From: Oribacterium sp. UBA5894
GTDB lineage: Bacteria; Bacillota; Clostridia; Lachnospirales; Lachnospiraceae
Length of the DNA: 20,984 nt
Direction: 5' to 3'
NCBI GenBank assembly: GCA_002431355.1
Contig: DJEQ01000063.1
Coordinates: 1-20,984, forward strand
Notes under the pieces: model-generated
Databases searched by the model: none
Told to the model about the DNA's origin: nothing
Seen by the model: the letters and a program-made list of their open reading frames with translations, nothing else
Made by a program: the position numbers and the translations under genes
Shown here: positions 6,615 through 13,839 of the stretch, piece by piece
Position numbering within the stretch: position 1 is the first letter of the stretch
Layout of the letters: each line of letters starts with the position of its first letter

Positions 6615-7781
6615 ATGAATCAGAAACCACATCACCTTTGTGGTGAGCGGGCAGCGACCGAACAGCTGCTTAATGAATACATTGACTATCTGATGGCGCA
6701 TTCCGATGCAGAGCATCCGGCGTGGAATCTCGAGATGATCCGCAGCGGTCGGCGGAACAAGTGGAACTACATCGATGGATGTATGATCAGTGGGATTCTT
6801 GAGCTGTTTGACATTACGGGAGAAACGCGCTATCTCGATTTTGCAGATCGCTTCCTCAGCGGATTTGTCGAGGAGGATGGCAGCATTCGTACCTATGAGG
6901 TCGAAGAATATACACTGGATAATGTGAATCCGGCGAAAAACCTCTTTCGGCTGTATGATGCGACGGGTAAGGAAAAGTATCGAAAGGCCATCGAACGGGT
7001 CCGCTCCCAGCTTGAAACCATGCCGCGCACCTCGGAAGGGAATTTCTGGCACAAGAAAATCTATCCGAACCAGGTCTGGCTCGATGGCATTTATATGGCG
7101 CTTCCCTTCTATATGGAATATGAAAAGCGCTATGATGCCGGAAAGGATGCGAAGGACATCTGCCGGCAGATTGCCAATGTTGAGCTTCGGATGCGGGACC
7201 CGAAGACGGGGCTCTATTACCATGGCTATGATGCTTCCCGCACGATGTACTGGGCGGATCCGGTCACGGGCTGCAGCCCGAACTTCTGGCTGCGGGCGGA
7301 AGGCTGGTTCATTCTGGGACTGGTGGATGTACTGGAAATCCTTGAGACGCTCCCGCTTCCGGAAGAGAAGCAGCATATTCAGCATATGCTGCAGGATCTT
7401 GCAGAAACGCTCACGCGATACCAGGATGCAGGTGGCCTCTGGTATCAGCTGATTGCACTGCCGGAGGTCGAGGGGAATTATCTGGAAACCTCGGGTACGG
7501 CGCTCATCAGTGCCGCGCTTCTCAAGGCCGTGCGCCTCGGCTTCCTTCCGGAACGCTTCCGCGCCGTCGGTGAGAAGGCATTTTATGGGATCGTCGATCA
7601 GCGCCTATTGAAAAATGCCGATGGCAGTCCGTGCGTGACCGGCATCTGCCTCGTGGGTGGCCTCGGCGGAGAGACGCATCGGGATGGCTCTGTTCGGTAC
7701 TATCTGTCCGAACCGGTCGTGCAGAATGATGCAAAGGGCGTAGGCCCGCTGCTTCTTGCTTACACAGAGATGTTACGATAA
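6615..7781 (+). CDS. Unsaturated rhamnogalacturonyl / glucuronyl hydrolase (GH105, YteR/YesR-like)
   Basis: This 388-residue (alpha/alpha)6-barrel enzyme is predicted to hydrate and release the unsaturated uronic acid left at the non-reducing end by pectate or rhamnogalacturonan lyases. Family marks include WNYIDGCMISG (50-60), NQVWLDGIYMALPF at 152-165, whose D157 corresponds to the catalytic Asp of YteR, WLRAEGWF and ETSGTALIS. No signal peptide is seen, as is usual for this cytoplasmic family. The ATG at 6615 is preferred: AGGAG lies 5 nt upstream, whereas the longer TTG-initiated form from 6576 would start inside the hairpin. The enzyme implies that lyase products are also imported, although no lyase gene is in this window. 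A strong terminator follows directly. Confidence 0.92.
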   Translation: MNQKPHHLCGERAATEQLLNEYIDYLMAHSDAEHPAWNLEMIRSGRRNKWNYIDGCMISGILELFDITGETRYLDFADRFLSGFVEEDGSIRTYEVEEYTLDNVNPAKNLFRLYDATGKEKYRKAIERVRSQLETMPRTSEGNFWHKKIYPNQVWLDGIYMALPFYMEYEKRYDAGKDAKDICRQIANVELRMRDPKTGLYYHGYDASRTMYWADPVTGCSPNFWLRAEGWFILGLVDVLEILETLPLPEEKQHIQHMLQDLAETLTRYQDAGGLWYQLIALPEVEGNYLETSGTALISAALLKAVRLGFLPERFRAVGEKAFYGIVDQRLLKNADGSPCVTGICLVGGLGGETHRDGSVRYYLSEPVVQNDAKGVGPLLLAYTEMLR

Positions 7782-7788
7782 AATAAGA

Positions 7789-7821
7789 GGGTGTGCAGAC
7801 AGGTACTGCACATCCTTTTTT
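7789..7821 (+). terminator. Intrinsic terminator of the transporter/GH105 unit
   Basis: GGGTGTGCAG (7789-7798) and CTGCACATCC (7806-7815) form a 10-bp stem with one wobble and a 7-nt loop, followed directly by six T. It begins 8 nt after the GH105 stop codon. Confidence 0.9.
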
Positions 7822-7845
7822 ATGAGCAGGAAACCAGGGGCTGAA

Positions 7846-8883
7846 ATGCCACGGATCATAAATCGAGACGCCAGAAGGACAGAGAGGGCTGACAGCGCCA
7901 GGAAGACCATAGGCGCACAGGAGAAAGCATTGGCAGAACAGAACGATATCAATTTACATAATTCGCGGCTCGAGCTCGTGTTCGAAAAACGTATTCCGGG
8001 TCTCCGTGTCTCGGAGGCCGTGCGCCATCATCGCTTTATCATGCGCAGTCGTCACGTTCATGAAACGATCGAGCTTCATTTCGTGCTGGAGGGTCAGCGA
8101 CTGATGTTCATGGATCGGGAAACCTACCGCCTGACGCCCCATACGGCGATGGTCGTCAATCATAATCTGATTCACAAGACGTCGACGGCCCCGGGGCTTC
8201 CACCGGATCACCATAACTTCATTCTGCAGCTGGATCGCAGTAAATTCGACAGCCTTCTGCGCATCGCCGGACTTCAGGGCTTCGACAGCTTCGGAGAGCG
8301 CTACAATGGGGTGGCACGCTTCAGTGATGGCGAGTGGCAGCTGATTCTCACCATCATGTCGGAGTTTAAAGCGGTCTGTACCGATGCAAAGCATGAAATG
8401 AGCATGGAGGATCTCCATGCGTATCTCTATCTTCAGGCTGTAGAGCTGGCCAGCATCATTGCGAAGGCGCGGCGCAGGCAGATTCAGATGGATCTCGAGG
8501 AAAATCAGAAGGTGCTGCCGGAAACCATTGTGAAGACGGGTGTGCATCAGAAGGTACATGAGGTCGCGATGTATCTTCAGCAGCACCTTTCCGAAAACGT
8601 ATCGCTCGAGGAGCTCGGTCAGCGCTTCTTCATGAGCCGATCCTATCTCACGAGAAGCTTCCGAAATGTGACGGGCTTTTCCGTGATTGAATATATGAAT
8701 TACATTCGGATCCAGCGCGCGCAGCAGCTTCTGAAGGAATCGGAGCGCTCGATTACCGACATTGCCGATCATTGCGGATTCGGCAATATCACCTATTTTG
8801 AAAAGGTATTTAAACAGACAACGGGACAGACACCGGTGCAGTATCGTAAAAGCACCGGGATGTACGGAAAGGAGAAAACATGA
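7846..8883 (+). CDS. AraC-family transcriptional regulator with N-terminal cupin
   Basis: This 345-residue one-component regulator has a cupin-like sensor at about 40-200 (HVHETIELHFVLEG, then the second cupin motif around VVNHNLIHKT) and two C-terminal helix-turn-helix motifs over the last 100 residues (VSLEELGQRFFMSRSYLTRSF, ITDIADHCGFGNITYFEKVF). The start is uncertain. Codons before 7822 lie upstream of or inside the preceding terminator. ATG 7846 has AGGGG 5 nt upstream. TTG 7930 has an even better CAGGAG and would remove a basic N-terminal tail of unusual composition. The stop overlaps the next start as ATGA. It probably controls the neighbouring pectin genes in response to a uronate or rhamnose-type intermediate (inference). 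Confidence 0.88.
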   Translation: MPRIINRDARRTERADSARKTIGAQEKALAEQNDINLHNSRLELVFEKRIPGLRVSEAVRHHRFIMRSRHVHETIELHFVLEGQRLMFMDRETYRLTPHTAMVVNHNLIHKTSTAPGLPPDHHNFILQLDRSKFDSLLRIAGLQGFDSFGERYNGVARFSDGEWQLILTIMSEFKAVCTDAKHEMSMEDLHAYLYLQAVELASIIAKARRRQIQMDLEENQKVLPETIVKTGVHQKVHEVAMYLQQHLSENVSLEELGQRFFMSRSYLTRSFRNVTGFSVIEYMNYIRIQRAQQLLKESERSITDIADHCGFGNITYFEKVFKQTTGQTPVQYRKSTGMYGKEKT

Positions 8884-9758
8884 TACAGTTTGGCATGCGG
8901 GTACATGACATCTGCCCAAAGGGAAGCGTGTCGGAGGTTCTGGATGAGGTTCAGAAATTAAAGATCCGCTATATTCATCTTGCGATGAATAAGAGCTTTT
9001 CGGATGTCGATACCACGGTTGGACATTACAATGCAGGCCTCGGAGATTTCATCGCGTCCGAGCTTGAGAAGCGGAGCCTTCACGTCTCGATTCTTGGCTG
9101 CTACATTAACCCGGCACATCCGGATGAGGCGACACGTCTCCGGGAGGTGCAGCGCTTCATCGAGCATCTGAAGTATGCAAAACGCATCGGGGCCGATATG
9201 GTCGGAACCGAAACCGGACGTGCGGATCCGAAGATGCGGGTGGTGCCGGAGACCTACACGGAGGAGAATTACGCGCGTGTGCTGGACAGCTTTAAGCGGA
9301 TTCGGGATGCGGCAGAAAAGCTCGGGGTGATGGTTGGCGTGGAAGGTGTCTATAACCATACGCTGCATACCCCGGAGAGGATGCGCCGTTTTCTGGATGA
9401 CATCGATTCGGCGAATTTTGATGTCATCTTCGATGCGGTCAATCTCGTGACGCCAGAGCTTGCGAAGGATCCGGAAGGACAGAATGCACTCATGAGGAAA
9501 GCCTTTCAGCTGTACGGGGACCGCATCACGACCCTTCACCTAAAGGACTGTGTTTTTGAAGGAGCCGAACAGAAATATCGGCATCCGGGGGAGGGCATTT
9601 TCTGCTATGAAGAGCTGATGCGGCAGGTGTCGATGTGGAAGCCCTATATCATTGGCACGCTGGAAAATTCTTCACCGGAGCGCTATGCGGAGGACTGTGC
9701 ATATCTGGAGAGACAGTATGAACGGTATGCCGTCCTGGAGGAAGCCGGGAAAAGATAG
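8880..9758 (+). CDS. Sugar phosphate isomerase/epimerase-like TIM-barrel protein
   Basis: This 292-residue protein belongs to the xylose isomerase-like / AP endonuclease 2 TIM-barrel superfamily. Likely metal ligands fall at the ends of barrel strands: GVEGVYNH (Glu), DVIFDAVN (Asp), TTLHLKD (His) and IIGTLENSS (Glu). The pattern matches divalent-metal sugar isomerases and epimerases, but the substrate cannot be read from the sequence. It is translationally coupled to the AraC regulator by an ATGA overlap, with AAGGAG upstream. That pairing, and the position after the pectin genes, suggest a role in catabolism of a pectin-derived sugar such as galacturonate, rhamnose or arabinose. An inositol-type isomerase is possible. 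It has no hydrophobic segments, so it is cytosolic. Confidence 0.85.
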   Translation: MIQFGMRVHDICPKGSVSEVLDEVQKLKIRYIHLAMNKSFSDVDTTVGHYNAGLGDFIASELEKRSLHVSILGCYINPAHPDEATRLREVQRFIEHLKYAKRIGADMVGTETGRADPKMRVVPETYTEENYARVLDSFKRIRDAAEKLGVMVGVEGVYNHTLHTPERMRRFLDDIDSANFDVIFDAVNLVTPELAKDPEGQNALMRKAFQLYGDRITTLHLKDCVFEGAEQKYRHPGEGIFCYEELMRQVSMWKPYIIGTLENSSPERYAEDCAYLERQYERYAVLEEAGKR

Positions 9759-9798
9759 GACTTGTTTTTGACAGGCCTTTGAGCTATTGTGAAAGAAT

Positions 9799-9825
9799 AT
9801 GGAAGGGCGAGAAAGTGCCCTCCAT
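9799..9825 (+). other. Leader hairpin upstream of CNNM/CorC gene
   Basis: ATGG-A-AGGGC (9799-9808) pairs with GCCCTCCAT (9817-9825) over 9 bp with one bulged A and a GAGAAAGT loop. No T-run follows on the plus strand. A TTGACA lies at 9767-9772 but lacks a -10 at normal spacing; TATTGT with TTGTTT at 17 nt is a weak alternative promoter. The element is probably in the 5' leader of the next gene. Confidence 0.3.
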
Positions 9826-9888
9826 GGGATAGAAGATGCATAGGATGCGATAAGACTGGATACCACGTGGAGGGTGGTCGTTACATTT

Positions 9889-11202
9889 ATGGTTGGACGA
9901 TTGTTACTGTTGATTGTTCTTGTTCTGATTAATGGACTTTTTTCCTGCGCGGAAATTGCTGTGCTGCAGGTCGGCGACGCGAAGCTTCGCAAGCTGAGCG
10001 AGGATGGCGATAAACGGGCAGATCAGCTCCTTCGACTGACGGTAGAGCCGGCGAAATTTCTTTCTACAATTCAGGTGGCGATTACCCTGGCTGGCTTTCT
10101 GTCCTCGGCCTTTGCCGCAGACAGCTTTGCAGCTCCACTGACGGATCTTGTTCTTTTAACGGGGCTTCCTGTGCCGCGGGAGGTGCTGGAAAATATCGTC
10201 ATTATCCTGATTACCCTGATTCTTTCCTATGTGAGCATTGTCTTCGGCGAGCTGGTTCCGAAGCGACTTGCACAGGCCTATACGGAGAAAATTGCACTGA
10301 GCATTGCGGGGATTCTGAATCTGGCGTCGCTGCTCTTTGCACCCTTTGTATGGCTCCTGACGATGTCGACGAACCGCGTTCTTCGCCTGCTGGGCATCAA
10401 CCCGGAGGATGTCGAGGATAAGGTATCGGAGGAAGACATCAAGCTGATGCTCGATGAAGGTACAGAAAAGGGAACGATTGAAACCACGGAAAATGAAATG
10501 ATCCAGAACGTATTTGAGTTCAATGATCTGACCGTGGAGGATGTGTGCACGCACCGTCCGGATGTGGCGATGCTCTACCTCGAGGACAGTGATCGGCAGT
10601 GGCGGAAGACCATTTACAGTCACCGCTATGCCATCTATCCGATCTGTGGAGAGGATGATGATGACATTGTCGGCGTGCTGGACACCAAGGATTATTTCCG
10701 ACTTCCAGATCAGTCCCGTGCAAATGTAATGAAAAACGCGGTGGATAAGCCGTTTTTTGTTTCGCAGAATATGAAGGTATCGGACCTGTTTGCGACGATG
10801 AAGCGGACGCGAAGGTACTACGCCGTTGTGATCGATGAATATGGTGGCATGACCGGCATTGTGACGGTGCATGATGTGCTGGAGGCCCTGGTGGGTGACC
10901 TGCAGGATGAGGATGAGCTTCCAGAGCCGGAGCCGATTGAGGCCATCGGCGAGAACGAGTGGATCGTGCTCGGCACGGCGGATATAGAGGATGTCAATGA
11001 AGAGCTGAAGGTCAATATCCCGACGGAGGATGCCGATACCTTCGGCGGGTACCTGATGGGCATCATTGGCACGGTGCCGGACGATGGCAGCTCCTTCCAT
11101 GTGGAGACGGATGAGCTTGATGTGGATGTGGCCTATATTAAGAACCGCCGTATCGGAAAGACCATCGTGCGGAAAAAGGTGAAGGAAGAGGAAACAGCAT
11201 AG
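9889..11202 (+). CDS. CNNM/CorC (hemolysin C-like) membrane protein with CBS pair
   Basis: This 437-residue protein has the standard three-part layout. First is a CNNM (DUF21) transmembrane domain at about 1-190, with LLLLIVLVLINGLFSCAEIA and the hallmark FGELVPKRLA. A CBS pair follows at about 200-335, containing YAVVIDEYGGMTGIVTVHD. Last is a CorC_HlyC C-terminal domain (DTFGGYLMGIIGTVP). The family is linked to divalent cation (Mg2+/Co2+) efflux or homeostasis. ATG 9889 is taken as the start; GTG 9874 is in frame but abuts GGAGG with no spacing, while the ATG is about 15 nt away, so five extra residues are possible. It is followed after 12 bp by the Nudix gene and is probably co-transcribed with it. 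Confidence 0.92.
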   Translation: MVGRLLLLIVLVLINGLFSCAEIAVLQVGDAKLRKLSEDGDKRADQLLRLTVEPAKFLSTIQVAITLAGFLSSAFAADSFAAPLTDLVLLTGLPVPREVLENIVIILITLILSYVSIVFGELVPKRLAQAYTEKIALSIAGILNLASLLFAPFVWLLTMSTNRVLRLLGINPEDVEDKVSEEDIKLMLDEGTEKGTIETTENEMIQNVFEFNDLTVEDVCTHRPDVAMLYLEDSDRQWRKTIYSHRYAIYPICGEDDDDIVGVLDTKDYFRLPDQSRANVMKNAVDKPFFVSQNMKVSDLFATMKRTRRYYAVVIDEYGGMTGIVTVHDVLEALVGDLQDEDELPEPEPIEAIGENEWIVLGTADIEDVNEELKVNIPTEDADTFGGYLMGIIGTVPDDGSSFHVETDELDVDVAYIKNRRIGKTIVRKKVKEEETA

Positions 11203-11214
11203 GAGGATCGTGGC

Positions 11215-11769
11215 ATGTTAAATGAATCAAATGCAGAGAAACCGGTGAAGCTGATCGAGCGGAAGCTCGCCTACCAGGGAAAGGTCATTACGGTCTATGA
11301 CGATTATGTAGACGTAGGTGGACATAAGACCCACTGGGATTTCATTCATCATAAGGGGGCCGCAGCTGTCCTGCCGGTTCTTCCGGATGGACGGATCCTG
11401 ATGGTGCGTCAGTTCCGGCATGCGCTTGACCGCTATACACTGGAAATTCCGGCTGGCAAGCGGGATCGGGAGGATGAGCCCTTCGAGGAATGCGCGATGC
11501 GGGAGCTCGAGGAGGAAACGGGGTATAAGACAGACCATCTCGATTTTCTTCTGTACGTGAATACCACGATTGCCTTTCTGGATGAGAAGATCGGTATTTA
11601 TGTGGCCGATCATCTCGAAAAGGGAAAGCTGCACTGGGATGAGGACGAGGAGCTCGGCGTTGAGGCCTGGGAGCTCAGAGATCTCCAGCAGCTGATCTAT
11701 GAGGGAAAGATGACCGATGGCAAGACCGTGGCAGCGATCATGACCTATGCTGCAAAGTATCACAAATGA
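11215..11769 (+). CDS. nudF: Nudix hydrolase, ADP-ribose pyrophosphatase-like
   Basis: This 184-residue cytosolic enzyme is predicted to cleave ADP-ribose to AMP and ribose 5-phosphate with Mg2+. It has the NudF-type lead-in (LIERKLAYQGKVITVYDD, VDVGGHKTHWDFIHHKGAAAV), VRQFRHALDRYTLEIPAG, then the Nudix box. The box runs from G81 to Y104 and ends RELEEETGY. Between G81 and the catalytic-motif E88 there are six residues instead of the textbook five, while the E-x7-RE-x2-EE core is intact; I believe this spacing occurs in related clostridial proteins. AGGAGG upstream fixes the start. The gene is 12 bp downstream of the CNNM gene. Other nucleoside-diphosphate sugars remain possible substrates, and the symbol is by family resemblance. 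Confidence 0.88.
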   Translation: MLNESNAEKPVKLIERKLAYQGKVITVYDDYVDVGGHKTHWDFIHHKGAAAVLPVLPDGRILMVRQFRHALDRYTLEIPAGKRDREDEPFEECAMRELEEETGYKTDHLDFLLYVNTTIAFLDEKIGIYVADHLEKGKLHWDEDEELGVEAWELRDLQQLIYEGKMTDGKTVAAIMTYAAKYHK

Positions 11770-11780
11770 TGGACGAAGGA

Positions 11781-11817
11781 ATGCATGCGTAGCAGTGGCT
11801 TTGCTATGCGCCTGCAT
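11781..11817 (+). other. Long imperfect hairpin between Nudix and apt genes
   Basis: ATGCA (11781-11785) pairs with TGCAT (11813-11817), and GCGTAGCA (11787-11794) pairs with TGCTATGC (11802-11809) with one wobble. There is no T-run, so termination is unlikely. It may protect or process the mRNA upstream of apt. Confidence 0.35.
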
Positions 11818-11858
11818 CCAGAAGCATGAATAAGCACAGAGAAATGTGAGGAGCGATT

Positions 11859-12389
11859 ATGAAAAAAGAGCATTTGGAAGATTATGTACTGACCATCCCG
11901 GATTTTCCTCAGAAGGGCATCCTGTTCCGTGATATCACCTCCCTGGTACAGGATCCGGATGGCCTGCAGGATGCGGTGGATGGCCTGATCGAAGCCCTGA
12001 AGGGTGTGGATTTTGATGTGGTGCTCGGACTCGAATCCAGAGGCTTTATCTTTGGTACGGCCATCGCCTATGCCCTGCATAAGGGCTTTGTGCCGGTGCG
12101 GAAAAAGGGAAAGCTTCCGCGCGAGACGGTTTCTGCCAAATATGATCTTGAGTATGGACAGGCGGAAATTGAGATTCATAAGGATGCCATCCGGCCTGGC
12201 GAGAAGGTCGTGATCATTGATGACCTGATTGCTACAGGTGGCACGCTGGCGGCCGCCTGCCAGCTGGTGGAGCAGCTGCAGGGTGAGGTGGCACAGATCG
12301 CGGTGGTCATGGAGCTTGCCGGCTTACATGGACGTGATCAGCTTCGGAAGTACCCGCTGACCTCGCTCATTACGTATGAGGGAAAATAA
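11859..12389 (+). CDS. apt: Adenine phosphoribosyltransferase
   Basis: This 176-residue cytosolic purine-salvage enzyme converts adenine and PRPP to AMP and pyrophosphate. It starts with the family's typical IPDFPQKGILFRDIT (residues 13-27), has GLESRGFIFG (57-66), KLPRETVSAKYDLEYG (85-100), and the PRPP-binding loop VVIIDDLIATGGT at 117-129. The length is normal. The start has TGAGGAG upstream. The stop overlaps the greA start (TAATG), giving translational coupling. In many Firmicutes apt sits next to relA; here greA and a minus-strand CBS gene lie between them. Confidence 0.96.
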   Translation: MKKEHLEDYVLTIPDFPQKGILFRDITSLVQDPDGLQDAVDGLIEALKGVDFDVVLGLESRGFIFGTAIAYALHKGFVPVRKKGKLPRETVSAKYDLEYGQAEIEIHKDAIRPGEKVVIIDDLIATGGTLAAACQLVEQLQGEVAQIAVVMELAGLHGRDQLRKYPLTSLITYEGK

Positions 12390-12892
12390 TGGGACAGGAA
12401 TTAACGAAGTCGGACGTTGAAAAAATCCAGGCGGAGATCGATCACCGGAAGCTGGTGCTTCGTCCGCAGATTACAAAGGAAATTGCAGAAGCCGCGGCCC
12501 AGGGCGATCGCTCGGAAAATTTTGAGTACTATGCGGCGAAAAAGGCCAACCGTGAAAACAACGGACGCATCAATTATCTGGAGAGGGTACTCCGTTTTGC
12601 ACGTATCATCGATGATTCCTCGAAGGAGGATGAGGTCGGACTGAACAACACGGTCACACTGTACTTCGAAGACGATGATGAAGAGGAAACCTACCGTATT
12701 GTGACCTCCATCCGGGGAAACAGCATTCATGGACTCATCTCCAACGAGTCACCGATCGGCCGTGCCATCATGGGACATAAGGTCGGGGATCGCTGTGCGG
12801 TTCAGATGGAGAATGGGCAAAGCTATGATGTAATCATTCGGAAAATCGAGAATACCGGAGAAGCTGCAGACGATCAGATCAAGGCATTCTGA
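12389..12892 (+). CDS. greA: Transcription elongation factor GreA
   Basis: This 167-residue factor enters the RNA polymerase secondary channel and stimulates cleavage of backtracked RNA. The N-terminal coiled coil (about 5-80) carries the tip GDRSENFEYYAAK, with the conserved acidic pair D40 and E43. The C-terminal FKBP-like domain has ISNESPIGRAIMGHKVGD. The tip differs from the common GDLSENAEYHAAK form and the protein is slightly longer than typical, so it could be a second GreA/GreB-type paralogue in this genome. Translation is coupled to apt by a 1-nt overlap. A large bidirectional terminator closes the unit. Confidence 0.9.
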   Translation: MGQELTKSDVEKIQAEIDHRKLVLRPQITKEIAEAAAQGDRSENFEYYAAKKANRENNGRINYLERVLRFARIIDDSSKEDEVGLNNTVTLYFEDDDEEETYRIVTSIRGNSIHGLISNESPIGRAIMGHKVGDRCAVQMENGQSYDVIIRKIENTGEAADDQIKAF

Positions 12893-12925
12893 ACGAAAAG
12901 AATAAAAAAAGATCGAGAAAAAAGC

Positions 12926-13001
12926 AAGGAGGCTGAGAAGACCATCGAATCCGATGCCCGGAAATACGGACATCGGGTCAGGGTCTTCCAGCCTCCTTTT
13001 T
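12926..13001. terminator. Large two-tier bidirectional terminator between greA and the CBS gene
   Basis: AAGGAGGCTG-A-GAAGACC (12926-12943) pairs with GGTCTTCCAGCCTCCTT (12982-12998) with one bulge. Inside it, CCGATGCCCG (12951-12960) pairs with CGGACATCGG (12967-12976) with one mismatch. T5 follows on the plus strand (12997-13001). A-rich sequence before the stem (12901-12925) supplies a T-tract for the minus strand. It serves both the greA unit and the convergent CBS gene. Confidence 0.85.
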
Positions 13002-13074
13002 CACAGGGGGACGGTGGCTCCTGCGACCACTGTGTGTACCGCCGACTTCGCTCGGGAGATCCGAGGGGGCACAT
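13002..13074. repeat. REP-like two-hairpin element downstream of the CBS gene
   Basis: The first hairpin pairs CACA (13002-13005) with TGTG (13031-13034) and GTGG (13014-13017) with CCAC (13027-13030), with GGGGGACG bulged. The second pairs CTCGG (13051-13055) with CCGAG (13061-13065). The GGGGGACGGTGG block resembles short dispersed palindromes I recall from clostridial genomes, some mobilised by IS200-like REP transposases. Only one copy is in the window, so the repeat status is not proven here. Confidence 0.35.
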
Positions 13075-13097
13075 AGAAGCTCTGACGGGAGCTGCAG

Positions 13098-13538
13098 CTA
13101 CATGGCCTTCTTTACCGCGTCCAGCAGGGCTTCTTTGATATCTGAGTGCTCATAGAGATAATTGATGAGCTCCTTCCGTCGAATCATGCCGATGAAATGC
13201 TCCGAATCATCCACTACGGGGATAAAATTCTGGTGGGATGCCCGTTTCATGATATCCTCCATCGTCGCATCGATCTTTACCGGCTCATAATGATTTTTCA
13301 TGGGAATCTCAGATACGCGGATTTTTTCTGTGTTTTTCAGGTCCATGTCGAGATTATTTTTGATCTCCCAGAGAAGATCGCCCTCCGTCATGGTGCCGAA
13401 GTATTTTCCATCCTTCGTGAGAATTGGAATGGTTGAGTAACGGTGGAACTCCATCTTTTCGAGTGCCTGCCGTAAGGTGAAATCTTCCTCAAGATATGCG
13501 ACATCACATTTCGGTGTCAGGAAGAATAAAATATTCAT
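13098..13538 (-). CDS. Stand-alone CBS-pair protein (DarB/CbpB-like candidate)
   Basis: This 146-residue protein consists only of two CBS motifs: residues about 1-60 (AYLEEDFTLRQALEKM, IPILTKDGKYFGTMTEGDLL) and about 75-135 (EPVKIDATMEDIMKRA, FIPVVDDSEHFIGMIRRKEL). CBS pairs bind adenine nucleotides, and no catalytic domain is attached. The minus-strand start has GGAGG 7 nt upstream. The gene is divergent from relA and convergent with greA. Length and architecture match DarB (YkuL) of Bacillus subtilis and CbpB of Listeria, c-di-AMP-binding proteins that, when free of ligand, bind and stimulate Rel. Overall identity to DarB looks low by eye, so the role is a hypothesis. It could simply sense AMP or ATP. 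Confidence 0.85.
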   Translation of the reverse strand: MNILFFLTPKCDVAYLEEDFTLRQALEKMEFHRYSTIPILTKDGKYFGTMTEGDLLWEIKNNLDMDLKNTEKIRVSEIPMKNHYEPVKIDATMEDIMKRASHQNFIPVVDDSEHFIGMIRRKELINYLYEHSDIKEALLDAVKKAM

Positions 13539-13839
13539 GAAATAACCTCCATTACGTTTGAACTATCGTCATTTTAACCGAAAGGTATGTACAAGCTATG
13601 ACCGAATCGTTAAAAATCCATAAAGATTGCTTACACTTTTCTGCATTTTGGCGCGGAATGTCGTCGGCCGCAGAGCAGAACCTCCCGCTGCTGTCCGAAG
13701 CTGCGTGTGGACCTGGCGATGCCATTTTGACAAGAATACATTCAGATAGTAAAATTATGTTTTGACTGTAAAGAAGGATGAACGCATGGTGTGAAGAGAA
13801 TCCTTCATGCGATGACGACCCTGCTATGAGGATACGGAT
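13539..13839. other. Intergenic region between divergent CBS gene and relA
   Basis: This 301-bp stretch holds the CBS gene's GGAGG, the relA promoter (13727-13755) and the relA leader. In the leader GAAGGAT (13773-13779) can pair with ATCCTTC (13800-13806), and CGCAT (13783-13787) can pair with ATGCG (13807-13811); the two helices interleave and are likely mutually exclusive. The GC-richer part at 13650-13720 holds no gene I can support. Confidence 0.5.
13727..13755 (+). promoter_or_regulatory. Sigma-A promoter of the relA operon
   Basis: A perfect TTGACA (13727-13732) and TAAAAT (13750-13755) are separated by 17 nt. The predicted start near 13762 leaves a leader of about 78 nt before relA. 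Confidence 0.8.

Noticed and set aside
6021..7385. A 454-codon open frame on the minus strand across the permease and GH105 genes.
   Set aside because: It lies antisense to two genes with clear family motifs, has no recognisable domain, and follows from codon bias in the plus-strand genes.
7756..7845. Longer starts for the AraC protein, and a TTGCTT-N17-TAAAAT promoter-like pair at 7756-7784.
   Set aside because: The longer starts overlap GH105 or the terminator. The -35 matches only three positions, and transcription would begin inside the terminator hairpin.
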